Shown: positions 41,585 through 52,503, counted from the stretch's first letter. The stretch: 53,402 nt of DNA from SIG565 sp045650565 (GCA_045650565.1 JAZRRG010000074.1:1-53402); one strand, 5' to 3'. Notes: generated by a model not told the origin, from the letters alone. Translations and numbers: made by a program.

Positions 41585-42957
41585 TAACCTAATCTTTCTT
41601 TGATAATATGTGCTGCCTTATAAATATCGCCGCCACCCATTGTAATTACAAGCTCATCCTTAATCGATTTATTGATTATTTCATCGGCAACCTGCTCGAA
41701 GGTTTCTACACAAACGGCATTTTTCAACCCCTCGGCTAATGTTTGAGAGGAAATGTTATAGGTATTAACCTCTCTTGAGCCCATAATCGGCGTAAGTATA
41801 ACCTTATCGGCAATGCTCAACGCCTTAATAAAATCATCCTTTAACAGTGCCGTTCTTGAAAAAGTAAACGGTTGGAAAACAACGGTTACCTTTTTATAAT
41901 CAAGTGTTTTAGCGGCGGTAAGTGTCGCCTTAATTTCGGTAGGATGGTGTGCATAATCATCTACCAACACAAAACCATTATATTCCCCCAAAAACTCAAA
42001 GCGTCTACCCGCACCCGTAAATTTTTCAAGGGCTGATTTAATCCCCTCGGGCTTTATTCCGTGATAATCTGCAACCGCAATGGCCGCCAAGGCGTTTAAA
42101 ACATTATGATGACCGGGAATATGCATTTCTATTTCGGTAAGCTTTTCGCCCTTCTTTACGGCAGTAAACCTATATCCGTACTTCGCTGGGGTTATATTTT
42201 CGGCATAGTAGGTATTATCTTTCCTAAGCCCAAAGGTTACAATCGATGCATCTATACCGTTTGCCGCACTTAAAACCAGCTCATCATCACCGTTAATAAA
42301 CGCCACCTTGGACATTGAAATAAACTTTCTAAAGGAAGCTATAAGGTTATCCATTGTTTTAAAATAATCGAGATGGTCGTTATCTATATTAAGAAGCACC
42401 GAAATATCGGGTGACATTTGTAAAAATGTATCTACAAACTCACACGCCTCGCAAATCATATTTTCGCTACTTCCCGCAATTCCGTTTGAGTTAATAAGCG
42501 GTAATTTGCCGCCGATAACTGCAGTAGGGTCCATATCGTTTAAAATAAAAATTTGCGAAATCATTGATGTTGTAGAGGTTTTTCCGTGTGTGCCGCAAAC
42601 ACCGATTACATTACTAAACTGGCGAGTGAGTGCACCGAGCAAATGAGAGCGCTCCATAACAGGAATGTTATGTTCGGCAGCGAAAACAAGCTCTGGGTTA
42701 TCGGGTGATATGGCTGCAGAATACACCACCAGTTCCGCATCATTTACATTTTCCGCACTATGACCCATATATACTTTAATACCCAAATTTTGAACACGCT
42801 TCAGTGGGTCGCTAATATTATTATCAGAACCCGTAAGTATATATCCCTTGCTGTGCAAAATTTCGGCTAACGGACACATACCCGAGCCACCGATACCTAT
42901 CATATGCACACGCTTTACACGGCTTATAATTTTATCTTCTTCTCTTAACTGCTTCAT
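41584..42957 (-). CDS. murC: UDP-N-acetylmuramate--L-alanine ligase
   Basis: A 457-residue Mur ligase that adds L-alanine, the first residue of the peptidoglycan stem. The N-terminal UDP-binding HMIGIGGSGMCPLAEIL, ATP loop GTHGKTSTTSM, central DNDHLDYF and the C-terminal VDDYAHHPTEI are present. The last motif favours MurC over MurD, MurE and MurF. It is a single gene, divergent from cca. Confidence 0.96.
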   Translation of the reverse strand: MKQLREEDKIISRVKRVHMIGIGGSGMCPLAEILHSKGYILTGSDNNISDPLKRVQNLGIKVYMGHSAENVNDAELVVYSAAISPDNPELVFAAEHNIPVMERSHLLGALTRQFSNVIGVCGTHGKTSTTSMISQIFILNDMDPTAVIGGKLPLINSNGIAGSSENMICEACEFVDTFLQMSPDISVLLNIDNDHLDYFKTMDNLIASFRKFISMSKVAFINGDDELVLSAANGIDASIVTFGLRKDNTYYAENITPAKYGYRFTAVKKGEKLTEIEMHIPGHHNVLNALAAIAVADYHGIKPEGIKSALEKFTGAGRRFEFLGEYNGFVLVDDYAHHPTEIKATLTAAKTLDYKKVTVVFQPFTFSRTALLKDDFIKALSIADKVILTPIMGSREVNTYNISSQTLAEGLKNAVCVETFEQVADEIINKSIKDELVITMGGGDIYKAAHIIKERLG

Positions 42958-43047
42958 CTAAAAGAACCCCTACTAATATTTTCATTATATCTATTATATT
43001 GCAAACCATGGAAAAAATAAACAATAATTTTTGAAAGTGGGTTAAAA

Positions 43048-44223
43048 ATGTTTACTTTACCCGAATATGTAAGCAAAATTTTAAATACACTGCACAACGC
43101 CGGCTTTGATTCCTTCGTTGTGGGCGGTGCTGTTCGTGATATGCTTTTAGGCGGTAAACCTAACGATTTTGATATAACCACCTCCTGCCCACCCGAGAAA
43201 ACGGCCACACTTTTTAAAAAGACTGTGCCAACAGGTATAAAGCACGGCACCGTAACCGTAATTGAAGACAATAAAAGCGTTGAAGTCACCACCTTTAGAA
43301 GTGATAACGGCTATACAAATCACCGAAAGCCCGACAGCGTGAGTTTTGTTGGTAATCTCACCGAGGATTTAAAAAGGCGTGATTTTACGGTAAACGCCAT
43401 TGCCCTTTCAATAAATGGCGAAATCATTGATATTTTTGGCGGTAAAGAGGACATTAAAAATAAAATCATTCGTGCTGTGGGTAACCCGAGCGAAAGGTTT
43501 TGCGAGGACGCATTGCGAATTATCCGTGCCTTCCGTTTTAGCGCAAAGTTAAACTTTAAAATTGAGCCAAGCACCTATAAAGCCGCAATCGACAACGCCC
43601 ATTTGTTAGAGCAAATAAGCCGTGAAAGAATTTTTGGGGAATTTACTCAAATTTTGCTTACCGACCATCCCGAAAAAGTCAAGCCGCTTGTTGACGGTGG
43701 CGGCTTTAAACATTTAGGTATTGAAAAAATTGAAAGCTGCAAGACACTTGGACATATGCCTAAAAAGTTTGACCTACGTTTTTATTACTTTTGCCGACTT
43801 GCAAATATAAGTGCCGCTGTTTTGTGCAAATCACTTAAGACGGATAACAAACTGTTTAATTACTGCAAAACAATGGGTATATTGGAGGAAACGGGTGTCG
43901 ATACGAACATTATAAGCATCAAGAAGGCATTAAAATTAGCCGACGAGCAGGTTTTAAAGGATTACTTTATCATTAAAGATAACACCAACGCATGCAAAGC
44001 ATTTGAAATTATCGATAAAATAATCAACCTTGGAGAGCCATATAAAATTTCTCACCTTAAGGTAGACGGAAACGATATACTTTCCCTTGGCTGTGTAGAT
44101 ACCGCTATCGGCACCGTACTAAATTTTTTGCTCGAAAAGGTTATAGAGGACCCCACCCTTAACAATAAAACAAAATTGCTTTTATTAGCAACCGATTTCA
44201 TAAAAACACAATGCACAATATAA
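43048..44223 (+). CDS. cca: CCA tRNA nucleotidyltransferase (class II)
   Basis: A 391-residue class-II enzyme that adds or repairs the CCA end of tRNAs. The catalytic head has VVGGAVRDMLLGGKPNDFDI (motif with the metal aspartates), DLKRRDFTVNAIAL and EDALRIIRAFRFSAKL. No HD phosphohydrolase domain is seen in the C-terminal half. Full CCA addition or only A addition cannot be separated by sequence alone. A GAAAGTGGG site precedes the ATG. The tRNA gene in this window already encodes its CCA. Confidence 0.93.
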   Translation: MFTLPEYVSKILNTLHNAGFDSFVVGGAVRDMLLGGKPNDFDITTSCPPEKTATLFKKTVPTGIKHGTVTVIEDNKSVEVTTFRSDNGYTNHRKPDSVSFVGNLTEDLKRRDFTVNAIALSINGEIIDIFGGKEDIKNKIIRAVGNPSERFCEDALRIIRAFRFSAKLNFKIEPSTYKAAIDNAHLLEQISRERIFGEFTQILLTDHPEKVKPLVDGGGFKHLGIEKIESCKTLGHMPKKFDLRFYYFCRLANISAAVLCKSLKTDNKLFNYCKTMGILEETGVDTNIISIKKALKLADEQVLKDYFIIKDNTNACKAFEIIDKIINLGEPYKISHLKVDGNDILSLGCVDTAIGTVLNFLLEKVIEDPTLNNKTKLLLLATDFIKTQCTI

Positions 44224-44225
44224 AT

Positions 44226-44271
44226 ATAACGCCATAAAATGTATTAAAGCATTTTGCGGCGTTATTTTTTA
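44226..44271 (+). terminator. intrinsic terminator of cca
   Basis: ATAACGCC (44226-44233) pairs with GGCGTTAT (44258-44265), extended by an AT-rich inner stem, and is followed by a T-run. It separates cca from dpaA. Confidence 0.85.
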
Positions 44272-44282
44272 TAGGTGATACG

Positions 44283-45095
44283 ATGAATATTTTACTACTT
44301 TGCGGCGATGCGAGACAGTTGATTATAAAGGAACGGCTTGAGAAGGCAGGACACCAAGTACTGCATATTTGTTATTATTCCGACCTTGAAACCGACTTCT
44401 CGAAATTTGAAGCCGTTATATTCCCCTTACCCACCACACGTGACGGTGTATTTATAAACAACACTCTGACCGATGATAAAATTAAAATCAGTGATATAAC
44501 CGACCGGTTAATCAATCAGAAAATTCTTTGCGGGAATTATTCCTTCGAGCATTTTGAATTTACCGATTACGGACAGGATGAAGCCACAGCCATATTAAAT
44601 GCCGTACCTACTGCCGAGGGTGCGATTGCAATTGCCATAAACAATACCCCCTTTACCCTTTGGAAAAGCCGTTGCCTTGTGGTAGGATACGGAAGAATCG
44701 GTAAGGCGCTCTCCGAGAGATTATCCGCCCTCACAGCCGATGTTACAGTAAGTGCAAGGCGTGAAACCGACCTGGCTTTTATTGAAAGTAAGGGCTATAA
44801 AAGTGTTAAAACCTCCGAAATTGCCGATACGGCAAAGAATTATGATATAATTTTCAACACCGTGGCAGCCCCCGTCATTACAAATGATGTATTAAATAAC
44901 TGCCGAAACGACTGCTTACTTGTTGAGTTGGCCTCCCACCCGTACGGCATAGACTTTAAGGCAGCCGAAGAGTACGGGCTACGGGTTATTATGGCGCAAG
45001 GGTTGCCTGGTAAAACCTCACACAAAACTGCCGCCGATATAATTAGCTCAACAATTTTAAAAATTTTAAATAATGACTCTACACAGAAACGGTGA
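44283..45095 (+). CDS. dpaA: dipicolinate synthase subunit A
   Basis: A 270-residue dehydrogenase-like subunit of the enzyme that makes dipicolinic acid for spore heat resistance. The nucleotide-binding motif VVGYGRIGKALSERL is at about 139-153. The N-terminal domain (LLLCGDARQLIIKERL) and HPYGIDFKAAEEYGLRV are as in SpoVFA. Expression is expected in the mother cell late in sporulation; I could not find a clear sigma-K promoter. The AGGTGAT site lies 3 bases before the ATG. Confidence 0.94.
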   Translation: MNILLLCGDARQLIIKERLEKAGHQVLHICYYSDLETDFSKFEAVIFPLPTTRDGVFINNTLTDDKIKISDITDRLINQKILCGNYSFEHFEFTDYGQDEATAILNAVPTAEGAIAIAINNTPFTLWKSRCLVVGYGRIGKALSERLSALTADVTVSARRETDLAFIESKGYKSVKTSEIADTAKNYDIIFNTVAAPVITNDVLNNCRNDCLLVELASHPYGIDFKAAEEYGLRVIMAQGLPGKTSHKTAADIISSTILKILNNDSTQKR

Positions 45096-45100
45096 TATTT

Positions 45101-45676
45101 ATGAATGGCTTAACTGCGGGATTTGCGGTTTGCGGTTCATTTTGCACAATAAAGGAATCGCTTGAACAAATACCTGTTTTAAGGAATTCAGGTATGGAAA
45201 TTTTACCGATTCTCTCAAATACCGTGTACTCAACCGACAACCGCTTTAACCTTGCTAACGAATTAAGAGAGCGTATTGAAGAACTGACCCAAAACAAAAT
45301 TATTCATACCATAACCCAAGCCGAGCCGATTGGCCCCAAAAAGCTTCTTGATATTTTGATAATTTCACCCTGTACTGGCAATACCCTTGCAAAATTGGCA
45401 AACGGAATTACCGATACATCGGTTACAATGGCGGCAAAGGCGCATTTGCGCAACAACCGACCCGTTGTACTTGCTATAGCCACAAACGATGCCCTTAGTG
45501 CCTCGGCCATTAACATCGGCAAGTTACTAAACACAAAAAACATCTACTTTGTTCCCTTTGGTCAAGATGACCCCTTCGGTAAGAACACCTCGCTTATCTC
45601 TGATTTTGGGCAAATACCGCAAACGGTAGAAAAGGCGCTAAAGGGAGAACAGCTACAACCTATTCTTTTAAAATAA
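45101..45676 (+). CDS. dpaB: dipicolinate synthase subunit B
   Basis: A 191-residue flavoprotein of the Dfp/UbiX-type fold: GLTAGFAVCGSFCTIKESLEQI at the start, IISPCTGNTLAKLANGITD in the middle, and PVVLAIATNDALSASAINIGKL. With DpaA it makes dipicolinate from a lysine-pathway intermediate. The start is probably ATG 45101; a GTG overlapping the dpaA stop at 45092 has no ribosome site. A bidirectional terminator follows. Confidence 0.94.
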   Translation: MNGLTAGFAVCGSFCTIKESLEQIPVLRNSGMEILPILSNTVYSTDNRFNLANELRERIEELTQNKIIHTITQAEPIGPKKLLDILIISPCTGNTLAKLANGITDTSVTMAAKAHLRNNRPVVLAIATNDALSASAINIGKLLNTKNIYFVPFGQDDPFGKNTSLISDFGQIPQTVEKALKGEQLQPILLK

Positions 45677-45679
45677 AAG

Positions 45680-45704
45680 CACGGGAGTTTCCTCCCGTGT
45701 TTTT
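45680..45704. terminator. terminator shared by dpaB and addA
   Basis: CACGGGAG and CTCCCGTG form a perfect 8-bp stem with a TTTC loop, with T-runs on the plus strand and A-rich sequence on the left. It lies between the converging dpaB and addA stops. Confidence 0.85.
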
Positions 45705-48700
45705 ACACTTCTATTTCCTTTGATAAGAAAAATGAATATATGATTTTTTGTTTTATCGGTAATCGAAATATTTTTTGACAGGCAGCAGCATACATTTCAA
45801 GCTGTTTGGCATAAGCATCTGCTAAATCGTTAACAGTATTCACCCTATCAGTTTTAAAGTCTACAACTACTATTGAGTCATCCTCAACAAACACACAGTC
45901 AACACTACCCTGCACTACCACCATTTCGTTTGCAAGGGTGTTATCAAGTGTCGGGTTAAGCTCACCTGCGGGAATTTCGGTTAAAAACCGCATTTCCCTT
46001 GAAACCTTTTCGGATTTTTGTATGCGGCGAAACAATCCACTCTCAAAAAAACGCTCTACAGTGTCTTTTTGAATTGCCTGTTTTTCGTTATAGGTTATGA
46101 ATTCCCACTCATACAACCTATCGATTTCAGCCGCTAAATCTTTTTTGGCCTTGGCAAAGTCGGCAAACTGCATAAATCTATGCGTTGCTGTGCCACGTGC
46201 CGCAGGTGATAAACCGCCTTTGGACATAAATGCAGGTCGTGAAGTAAAACTAAAGTCCTTCTCCTCTGCCTTATGCGCTATAATCGCAACGGCACTCTTT
46301 GACTCTATTTCCTTTAACTGCTCATACTCATATACATAGTTTATATTTTCCTTTATCGCAAGACCAAGCTGCTTATCGTAAGCCACCTCTTGTTCCTCTA
46401 CCTGCTCTACCGTGTCTTGTTCCGACTCTTTCGCTTGGTAATTGGAAAAGGAAATATCATATTCGCCTTTAGTAAAATAAGTGCAGTTTTCAACATCGGA
46501 TAACACAAAATCCTGCATATTTTTATCCGACATCAATGCAAACCAAAGCATATCCGCATAGGAATTCATCTCGGTTACCGAATTACGATAATCTTCTAAA
46601 TTCTTATAATGCATAATGGGCACAGCATACCCCATTGCACGTTTTAGTACATCCTTTTCGGTAATGCATATTATGAGTTTTTCCTTAGCTCTTGTGAGGG
46701 CAACATACAACAGGCGCATTTCTTCATCCAACTGCTCTTGTTTTGCGGCAACCGAAATAATATTTCTTGTAATTACCGATTTTTGCGAACCGCCATCATC
46801 CTCATTAACCTTAAACGATATACCAAGTTCTGAATTTATTAACAGTTTGCTTGTTAAGTCTTTGGTATTGAAGCTCGAGGAAGTGTCGGCAATAATGCAA
46901 ATCGGAAACTGCAATCCTTTTGATGAATGAATTGTCATTAGGGATACTGCGTCTTGCCCTGCCGATACACTATCAATTCCCTTTTGGGCAAGTTTTTCTA
47001 TATGTTTGATAAAAAACTCTACCCGTTTTGAAAAACCGTTAGCATCATATTCTGCCGCCATACTCTCAAGCAACAATAAATTTCGGCGGCGGTTATCTCC
47101 GTTTTGCAAAACCGACATAATATTGAGCAAATCGGTTTGATTATACAAATAATTTATCGTTTCGCTGATGCTGCTTGTGGAAAATTGGTTTCTTAGGCGT
47201 TTGAGTACCTTTAGGAAATCAGCACACTTTTTCTCTCCCGCCACTGCCGACTGAGTAACAGCCGATATTAAACTGCATTTGCGGTTGGTTAAGCGGATGT
47301 TTGCCATTTCTTCAGCCGAAAAGCAAAATACGGGAGACATCATTACCGCAGCTAACGGAATATCAAGTGTAGGATTTTCAATAGCCCTTAAAAATGAAAA
47401 TGCCGTTTGTATTTCGGTGTTTTCTAAAAAATCATTTTTTTGCAAGGATACAGGAATGCCCCTTTGCTTTAACACCTCGGCATAGACAGGTCCCGCCTTT
47501 TTTATCGACCTAAACAAAATTGTAAAATCTTGGTAGCGAGGTCTGCGCAATTTCTTGGTTTCATCATCGGTCACAAGCTCATTTGCCATGCTTTTTTCTA
47601 TATAATCAGCAATGGAGTTGGCTTCTGCCACCCATTTTTCAGTAGCCGTGGCAATATTTGTAAGTTTTATCTCAACCGAGTTGGCACTGTTTTCAGGAAA
47701 TTTCGCCTCGGGATTGAGCTGCTCCTCGTTATTATAAGCCACAGAGCTTAATTTTCCGTTCATAACGGCACCGAATATAAGGTTAACAAAATCGCATATT
47801 TGATGTCGGCTACGGAAATTACTTGATAAAATTATCTTTTTAAGTTCTCCGTTTGTTGCAGAATCAAACGGCAAATACCGCTGCTTCTTTTTCATAAAGT
47901 TATTCGGATTTGCACCTCTAAAACGGTAGATACTTTGCTTGATATCACCTACTATGAATATATTCTTTTCCTCATTGGAAATGAGGTAAAACAGTAGGTC
48001 CTGCATATCATTGGTATCCTGAAACTCATCCACCAATACCTCATCGAATCTACCGATGATTTCATCGGCAAACTCGGTACGAACTATCTCTCCGCCAACA
48101 TTTTTGCAAAGAAGCTCGAGGGCTGCATGTGTGGTATCAGAAAAGGTCATCACATTCTTTTCCTTGCGTAAACCTTTGAACACCCTCATATATTCAAGTG
48201 TTAATGAAATAATCTCATTTATAAGAACATAACTGTCGTTATAATCCTTCTTTAATGACTCATCATTTGACGAAAACAATTCCGACAAATCGGCAACTGC
48301 CGCCTTGGCAGAATTTCTAATTTCACGTGCACTTATAACCAAGGGGTCATCCGCAAACCCTCTTGGTGTTGACAAACTACCACTTTCAAAATTGGCGACC
48401 AGCTCACAAACCTTATTCCAATTTTTCTCCTTGCAGTATTTTGCGATAATAAACAAATCATCCGCACATTGAGATAAAACAGGTTGGTACTTATCCAAAA
48501 CGCCCTCCAAAGCACCTAATTGGCTGATAGCAGAATATAAATTGTTAGCATAAGTGTTTAACAGTTCATGTGCATAGGAAAAGGCGGTATCGGTTAAAAA
48601 TGTGAAAAACTCAGATGTTTGTGAACGGGCTTGAAGATCTAAAAGCCATTGTTCAGGGAACGGCATATTTTGACTGAAATTATATATTGACTTAATATAT

Positions 48701-49212
48701 TTTGATAAATCGCCCTCATCAAAGTCACTTGAAACGCCGTCTATAAGCGCTGAAAACTCCTGAGTTCCCTTTTCGAACGCCTCATCAATAACCGCCGAAA
48801 TAGCCATTTGTGATAAAGGCATCAATACCGCATCATCGGCTATTGCAAAATCAGGACTTATGCCTAAACGGTCAAAGTTTTCTCTAATTAAATCAATACA
48901 AAACGAGTCTATTGTGCAAATTTTGGCATTCCGAAGCTTTATTCTTTGCTCAATTAAAAACTGATTTTCGGGATTCTTTGAATATTCCTCACTCAATCGT
49001 TTTTCAATTCTGCCACGCATTTCCTCGGCTGCTGCCTTTGTAAAGGTAACCACTAACAAGCGGTCAGCGGGGACAGCATTCTCACCACAAATTTTATCAA
49101 TTACACGCTCTACTAAAACCGCCGTTTTACCCGAGCCCGCCGCTGCCGATACCAATGTTCCCGAGGAACAGTAAATGGCTTGTTTTTGTTGGTTTGTTGG
49201 TTCAAATGCCAT
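45703..49212 (-). CDS. addA: AddAB helicase-nuclease subunit A
   Basis: A 1169-residue UvrD-type helicase and nuclease. Walker A is AAAGSGKTAVLVERV (about 22-36), with RLLVVTFTKAAAEEM, DEVLVDEFQDTNDMQ and LYVALTRAKEKL as further helicase motifs. The C-terminal nuclease has VDCVFVEDDSIVVVDFKTDR. With AddB it resects double-strand breaks for recombination in Firmicutes. Its ATG directly follows the addB stop, and the GGAGGAAG site lies within the end of addB. Confidence 0.95.
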   Translation of the reverse strand: MAFEPTNQQKQAIYCSSGTLVSAAAGSGKTAVLVERVIDKICGENAVPADRLLVVTFTKAAAEEMRGRIEKRLSEEYSKNPENQFLIEQRIKLRNAKICTIDSFCIDLIRENFDRLGISPDFAIADDAVLMPLSQMAISAVIDEAFEKGTQEFSALIDGVSSDFDEGDLSKYIKSIYNFSQNMPFPEQWLLDLQARSQTSEFFTFLTDTAFSYAHELLNTYANNLYSAISQLGALEGVLDKYQPVLSQCADDLFIIAKYCKEKNWNKVCELVANFESGSLSTPRGFADDPLVISAREIRNSAKAAVADLSELFSSNDESLKKDYNDSYVLINEIISLTLEYMRVFKGLRKEKNVMTFSDTTHAALELLCKNVGGEIVRTEFADEIIGRFDEVLVDEFQDTNDMQDLLFYLISNEEKNIFIVGDIKQSIYRFRGANPNNFMKKKQRYLPFDSATNGELKKIILSSNFRSRHQICDFVNLIFGAVMNGKLSSVAYNNEEQLNPEAKFPENSANSVEIKLTNIATATEKWVAEANSIADYIEKSMANELVTDDETKKLRRPRYQDFTILFRSIKKAGPVYAEVLKQRGIPVSLQKNDFLENTEIQTAFSFLRAIENPTLDIPLAAVMMSPVFCFSAEEMANIRLTNRKCSLISAVTQSAVAGEKKCADFLKVLKRLRNQFSTSSISETINYLYNQTDLLNIMSVLQNGDNRRRNLLLLESMAAEYDANGFSKRVEFFIKHIEKLAQKGIDSVSAGQDAVSLMTIHSSKGLQFPICIIADTSSSFNTKDLTSKLLINSELGISFKVNEDDGGSQKSVITRNIISVAAKQEQLDEEMRLLYVALTRAKEKLIICITEKDVLKRAMGYAVPIMHYKNLEDYRNSVTEMNSYADMLWFALMSDKNMQDFVLSDVENCTYFTKGEYDISFSNYQAKESEQDTVEQVEEQEVAYDKQLGLAIKENINYVYEYEQLKEIESKSAVAIIAHKAEEKDFSFTSRPAFMSKGGLSPAARGTATHRFMQFADFAKAKKDLAAEIDRLYEWEFITYNEKQAIQKDTVERFFESGLFRRIQKSEKVSREMRFLTEIPAGELNPTLDNTLANEMVVVQGSVDCVFVEDDSIVVVDFKTDRVNTVNDLADAYAKQLEMYAAACQKIFRLPIKQKIIYSFFLSKEIEV

Positions 49213-52200
49213 TTATTCTTCCTCCTTTATTTTTGCTATTACTTCGCTGTTTTTGAGTGTGGGCACCTTTATATGCTCACCGTTTTCAATACAGCAAATC
49301 GCATAATAATCACAGTATTTACAAGCGGGAGAACCCGATGTATCAACGGGCAGTGCGCAAGAATCTCCCGATAGAACACCCCTGCCCATATCTTTAAGCA
49401 GACGCTCAATATGGTTAAACAACGTATCAAAGGTTTCACTGCTTATATATGTGCTACCTTTTGCATTGCCGTTTTTATCAAGCTCGTACTTTGGAATAAA
49501 TTCGCCCTCGTTTTTCTTATCCATAGCCGAGTAAACGTCCTCGTTTTCGAGCACCAAGCCGTTCATAGTAAGCATAGAGGCATCTCGTTCCCTTTTTGAT
49601 GGCATATATAATACACCTGCGGGTTTTAGATTGGATAAAGTTTCATTATCACCCTTTACTATACAATAAAGGTAAATCAGCATTTGCAAATTAAGACCAA
49701 CCAAAACATCAGATAAGCGGAAATTTTTGGTGCCTGTTTTATAGTCTATTACCCGTAAATACCCATTCCAAGTATCTACTCGGTCGATGCTTCCGTTAAT
49801 GCTTACCTTGCCACCATCCGCAAAATCTACCGTTACTGCAGATATAGTGTCATTTTTTCCTATGCCAAGCTCACAAAACTGTGGAGTGAAATCGGTTTGT
49901 GAGAACTCACGTGCAATGTGATAAACAACATCCTTTATAATCAAAGTGATTTTCCCAATTAAGTACTTCATCTTAGCAGTAACAATATCGGCAAAGCCCT
50001 CAACGCTCTGAAAGTAAGCGTTTATGTATTTTTCAGTTACCGAATCACACTCTTCACGAGTAAATTGACCTAACCGTTTGCCGTACTCAATTATTACATT
50101 TTCCAAAACAAAATGTACGATAGTACCACGCTGTAAAACATTGAAATCGGCAGCTTCTATTTTTTTTGCATTCAGACCGTATTTGCAAAAGAACCTAAAT
50201 TTACATCTATTGAACGTATCAAATTTCGTTGCCGATACATTTATATGCCTTCCGTATAGTTTTTCGGCTGTTTCGGGCGAAATGGCAAACTCTCGTTTAC
50301 TTGCGGCTTTTATATAATCTTCGACACCGATTTGCTCATCTTCCAAAGCCGATTTTAGCATTAAATAGTCTTGATATGATGTGTTGTATACCTCGCACAT
50401 TTTTGAAATGGCAGTATTTTTCGTTTCGGGAGCATTTTCTTTTGTTATGCACACCTCGGGATCGTGCAAGAGAGTAACACTTGGGAAAAATTCGCAAATG
50501 TTTTTAATGATTGAGGATGGCTCTAAAGCACTGCCCGATGCCTTTTGTTTTGCGTAAGACACAAAAAGTTTACCTTTTGCACAACAAAGCGAGGAATACA
50601 CTAGGAAATCTTCATCAATTGCGGCGGTTATATCGTTGCTAATAAGCGTAAGTCCCGCACGATTAAGTGTTTCTCTTTCCCTGCCCGCAAAAATTCCACC
50701 CGTTGCGGCGCTTTTTGGGAAAACATTCATATTAGCGCCAAGAATAAATGCCACCTTAGGTCTTGATGGTTTAATTCGGTCCGCCGAGCCAAAGGTAACC
50801 TCATCAAGCATTTGCGGAATATTGCCTATTGTAGCAAAGGAAACCGCCATATCCCACGAATCTATAAATTGCTTTTGCGTAATTTCTTGGTTCGGTAGGC
50901 ACTTTACCAAGCCATCGAGTATTTCCATAATTACATCCCAAGACTGACGAATGTCATCAGCGGTAACCCCGTCAATTTCGGAATAATCGCTCATTTTCCC
51001 CCTTAATTTATCCGATATATTATACTTTTCAATTATTTTGAATATTGCCTTTGCCATATCATTGGGAGTACCGCAAAAATCATTGCGGAACTGTTTTATT
51101 AAGCCCACTGTTTTTTCACGCAGTGAGTTTAGATATTTCAATTTTTCAGTATCAGCAGCACCGTTTGAAAGACCCGAAGGATTCATAGTCCACACCGTGT
51201 CCCAAACCGAAGCATTTATATTCCAAACAAAAATGTAATTCTCAAGCTCTGAAATTTCACTGTCACTCAAAGGTCCTAAACCGGTTTTCAGCATACTTAA
51301 AACGGCATCGGTATTGTACCCTTTAAGTAAACCGAGCAACGAATCAATAAATACTGTAAGCGGCAAATATTTGATTGCCTTACGCCTGTCCATAAAGCAA
51401 AACACATTATTTCGCCTACACGCCTGTTCGACCGACAGCTTATATTCTTCGGCGTTTCGGCAAATTATAACAAAATCTCTATACCTATAATTGCCCTCTC
51501 GAACTAAACGGCGAATAGTCCTTGCGGCGAACTCGGCTTCATCAGCGGGAGTTTCACACTCGCAAATCGACAGGTTGTCCGATGAATAGGCGTTTTCAGT
51601 CGCATCGCAGCCGGAGAAAACGGTTTCAACACCCTTTAATGAATCCGATGAGTAATGAAATTCCTTTAATTCGGTGGGCTCAGCAATTTGAACACGATTC
51701 TTTTTAGCGAGGTCTAAAACATTTTTAACGGTTTTTCTAATATTCGTAAATATGTCAATTTTTTCGCTTTGAAGGTTAGTTGCAGTAAAGCAAAAAGTAA
51801 CATCGTCCGCTTGAGAAAGTATCCTATCGATAATTTTATATTGCCCACCCGTAAAACTTCTAAAAGCATCTACATAAACGGTTTTGTTTTCAAAAAACTT
51901 ATATTTTAAGAGATTTTCGGCAAGTCGGACTTCATTATCTTCGGGGTCCAAAAAGCTATTGCCAAGCAGTGCTTCGTACGCTGCATAAACAAGGGATAAG
52001 TCCTCGAGTTTGCTTTTCAAATATGCATCCTCAATACCGGAGCTTATTTGAGATAACTGCTTAGGAGATACCGCCGCCGCCTTCATTTCGTTAACAGCGG
52101 AAAGCAAGGTCTGCGTGAATTTTGGTGAATCGGAATATTTGCCCCAAAGCTTTAAACGGTCACAAACGGATGCGAGAGCCCTGCCCATAAGAATAACCTT

Positions 52201-52461
52201 ATGAGAATCGTTAATAAGGTCAGCCACTCTGCCTCCCACAAATCTTGCAACCTCATCGTACAGTCTTGTAAAGCTAAGCACCGACACATTGGTGGTAGAC
52301 TTTTCTGAAAGCGTATGTAAAAGCGTTCTCTCACTCTCAAATGTAAACTGTTCGGGTACGAGCAAAACAACCTGACGGCCCATCTCAACATCGTTTTTGA
52401 TTTTCTCAAAGACGGTATATGTTTTTCCCGTTCCTGCCCTACCAAAAATAATTTGAAGCAT
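49213..52461 (-). CDS. addB: AddAB helicase-nuclease subunit B
   Basis: A 1082-residue subunit. An N-terminal nucleotide-binding loop FGRAGTGKT lies at 6-14, and a C-terminal nuclease domain contains LRVIDYKTGTKNFRL. The iron-sulfur cysteines are kept: one in FNRCKFRFFC and a cluster CKYCDYYAIC near the end. ATG 52461 follows GAGGTG by 6 bases, so the upstream in-frame GTG at 52470 is part of the ribosome site. It is followed without a gap by addA. Confidence 0.94.
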   Translation of the reverse strand: MLQIIFGRAGTGKTYTVFEKIKNDVEMGRQVVLLVPEQFTFESERTLLHTLSEKSTTNVSVLSFTRLYDEVARFVGGRVADLINDSHKVILMGRALASVCDRLKLWGKYSDSPKFTQTLLSAVNEMKAAAVSPKQLSQISSGIEDAYLKSKLEDLSLVYAAYEALLGNSFLDPEDNEVRLAENLLKYKFFENKTVYVDAFRSFTGGQYKIIDRILSQADDVTFCFTATNLQSEKIDIFTNIRKTVKNVLDLAKKNRVQIAEPTELKEFHYSSDSLKGVETVFSGCDATENAYSSDNLSICECETPADEAEFAARTIRRLVREGNYRYRDFVIICRNAEEYKLSVEQACRRNNVFCFMDRRKAIKYLPLTVFIDSLLGLLKGYNTDAVLSMLKTGLGPLSDSEISELENYIFVWNINASVWDTVWTMNPSGLSNGAADTEKLKYLNSLREKTVGLIKQFRNDFCGTPNDMAKAIFKIIEKYNISDKLRGKMSDYSEIDGVTADDIRQSWDVIMEILDGLVKCLPNQEITQKQFIDSWDMAVSFATIGNIPQMLDEVTFGSADRIKPSRPKVAFILGANMNVFPKSAATGGIFAGRERETLNRAGLTLISNDITAAIDEDFLVYSSLCCAKGKLFVSYAKQKASGSALEPSSIIKNICEFFPSVTLLHDPEVCITKENAPETKNTAISKMCEVYNTSYQDYLMLKSALEDEQIGVEDYIKAASKREFAISPETAEKLYGRHINVSATKFDTFNRCKFRFFCKYGLNAKKIEAADFNVLQRGTIVHFVLENVIIEYGKRLGQFTREECDSVTEKYINAYFQSVEGFADIVTAKMKYLIGKITLIIKDVVYHIAREFSQTDFTPQFCELGIGKNDTISAVTVDFADGGKVSINGSIDRVDTWNGYLRVIDYKTGTKNFRLSDVLVGLNLQMLIYLYCIVKGDNETLSNLKPAGVLYMPSKRERDASMLTMNGLVLENEDVYSAMDKKNEGEFIPKYELDKNGNAKGSTYISSETFDTLFNHIERLLKDMGRGVLSGDSCALPVDTSGSPACKYCDYYAICCIENGEHIKVPTLKNSEVIAKIKEEE

Positions 52462-52503
52462 TATTTTCACCTCAAATCCATTTTAACACATCCATTGTCC
52501 TTT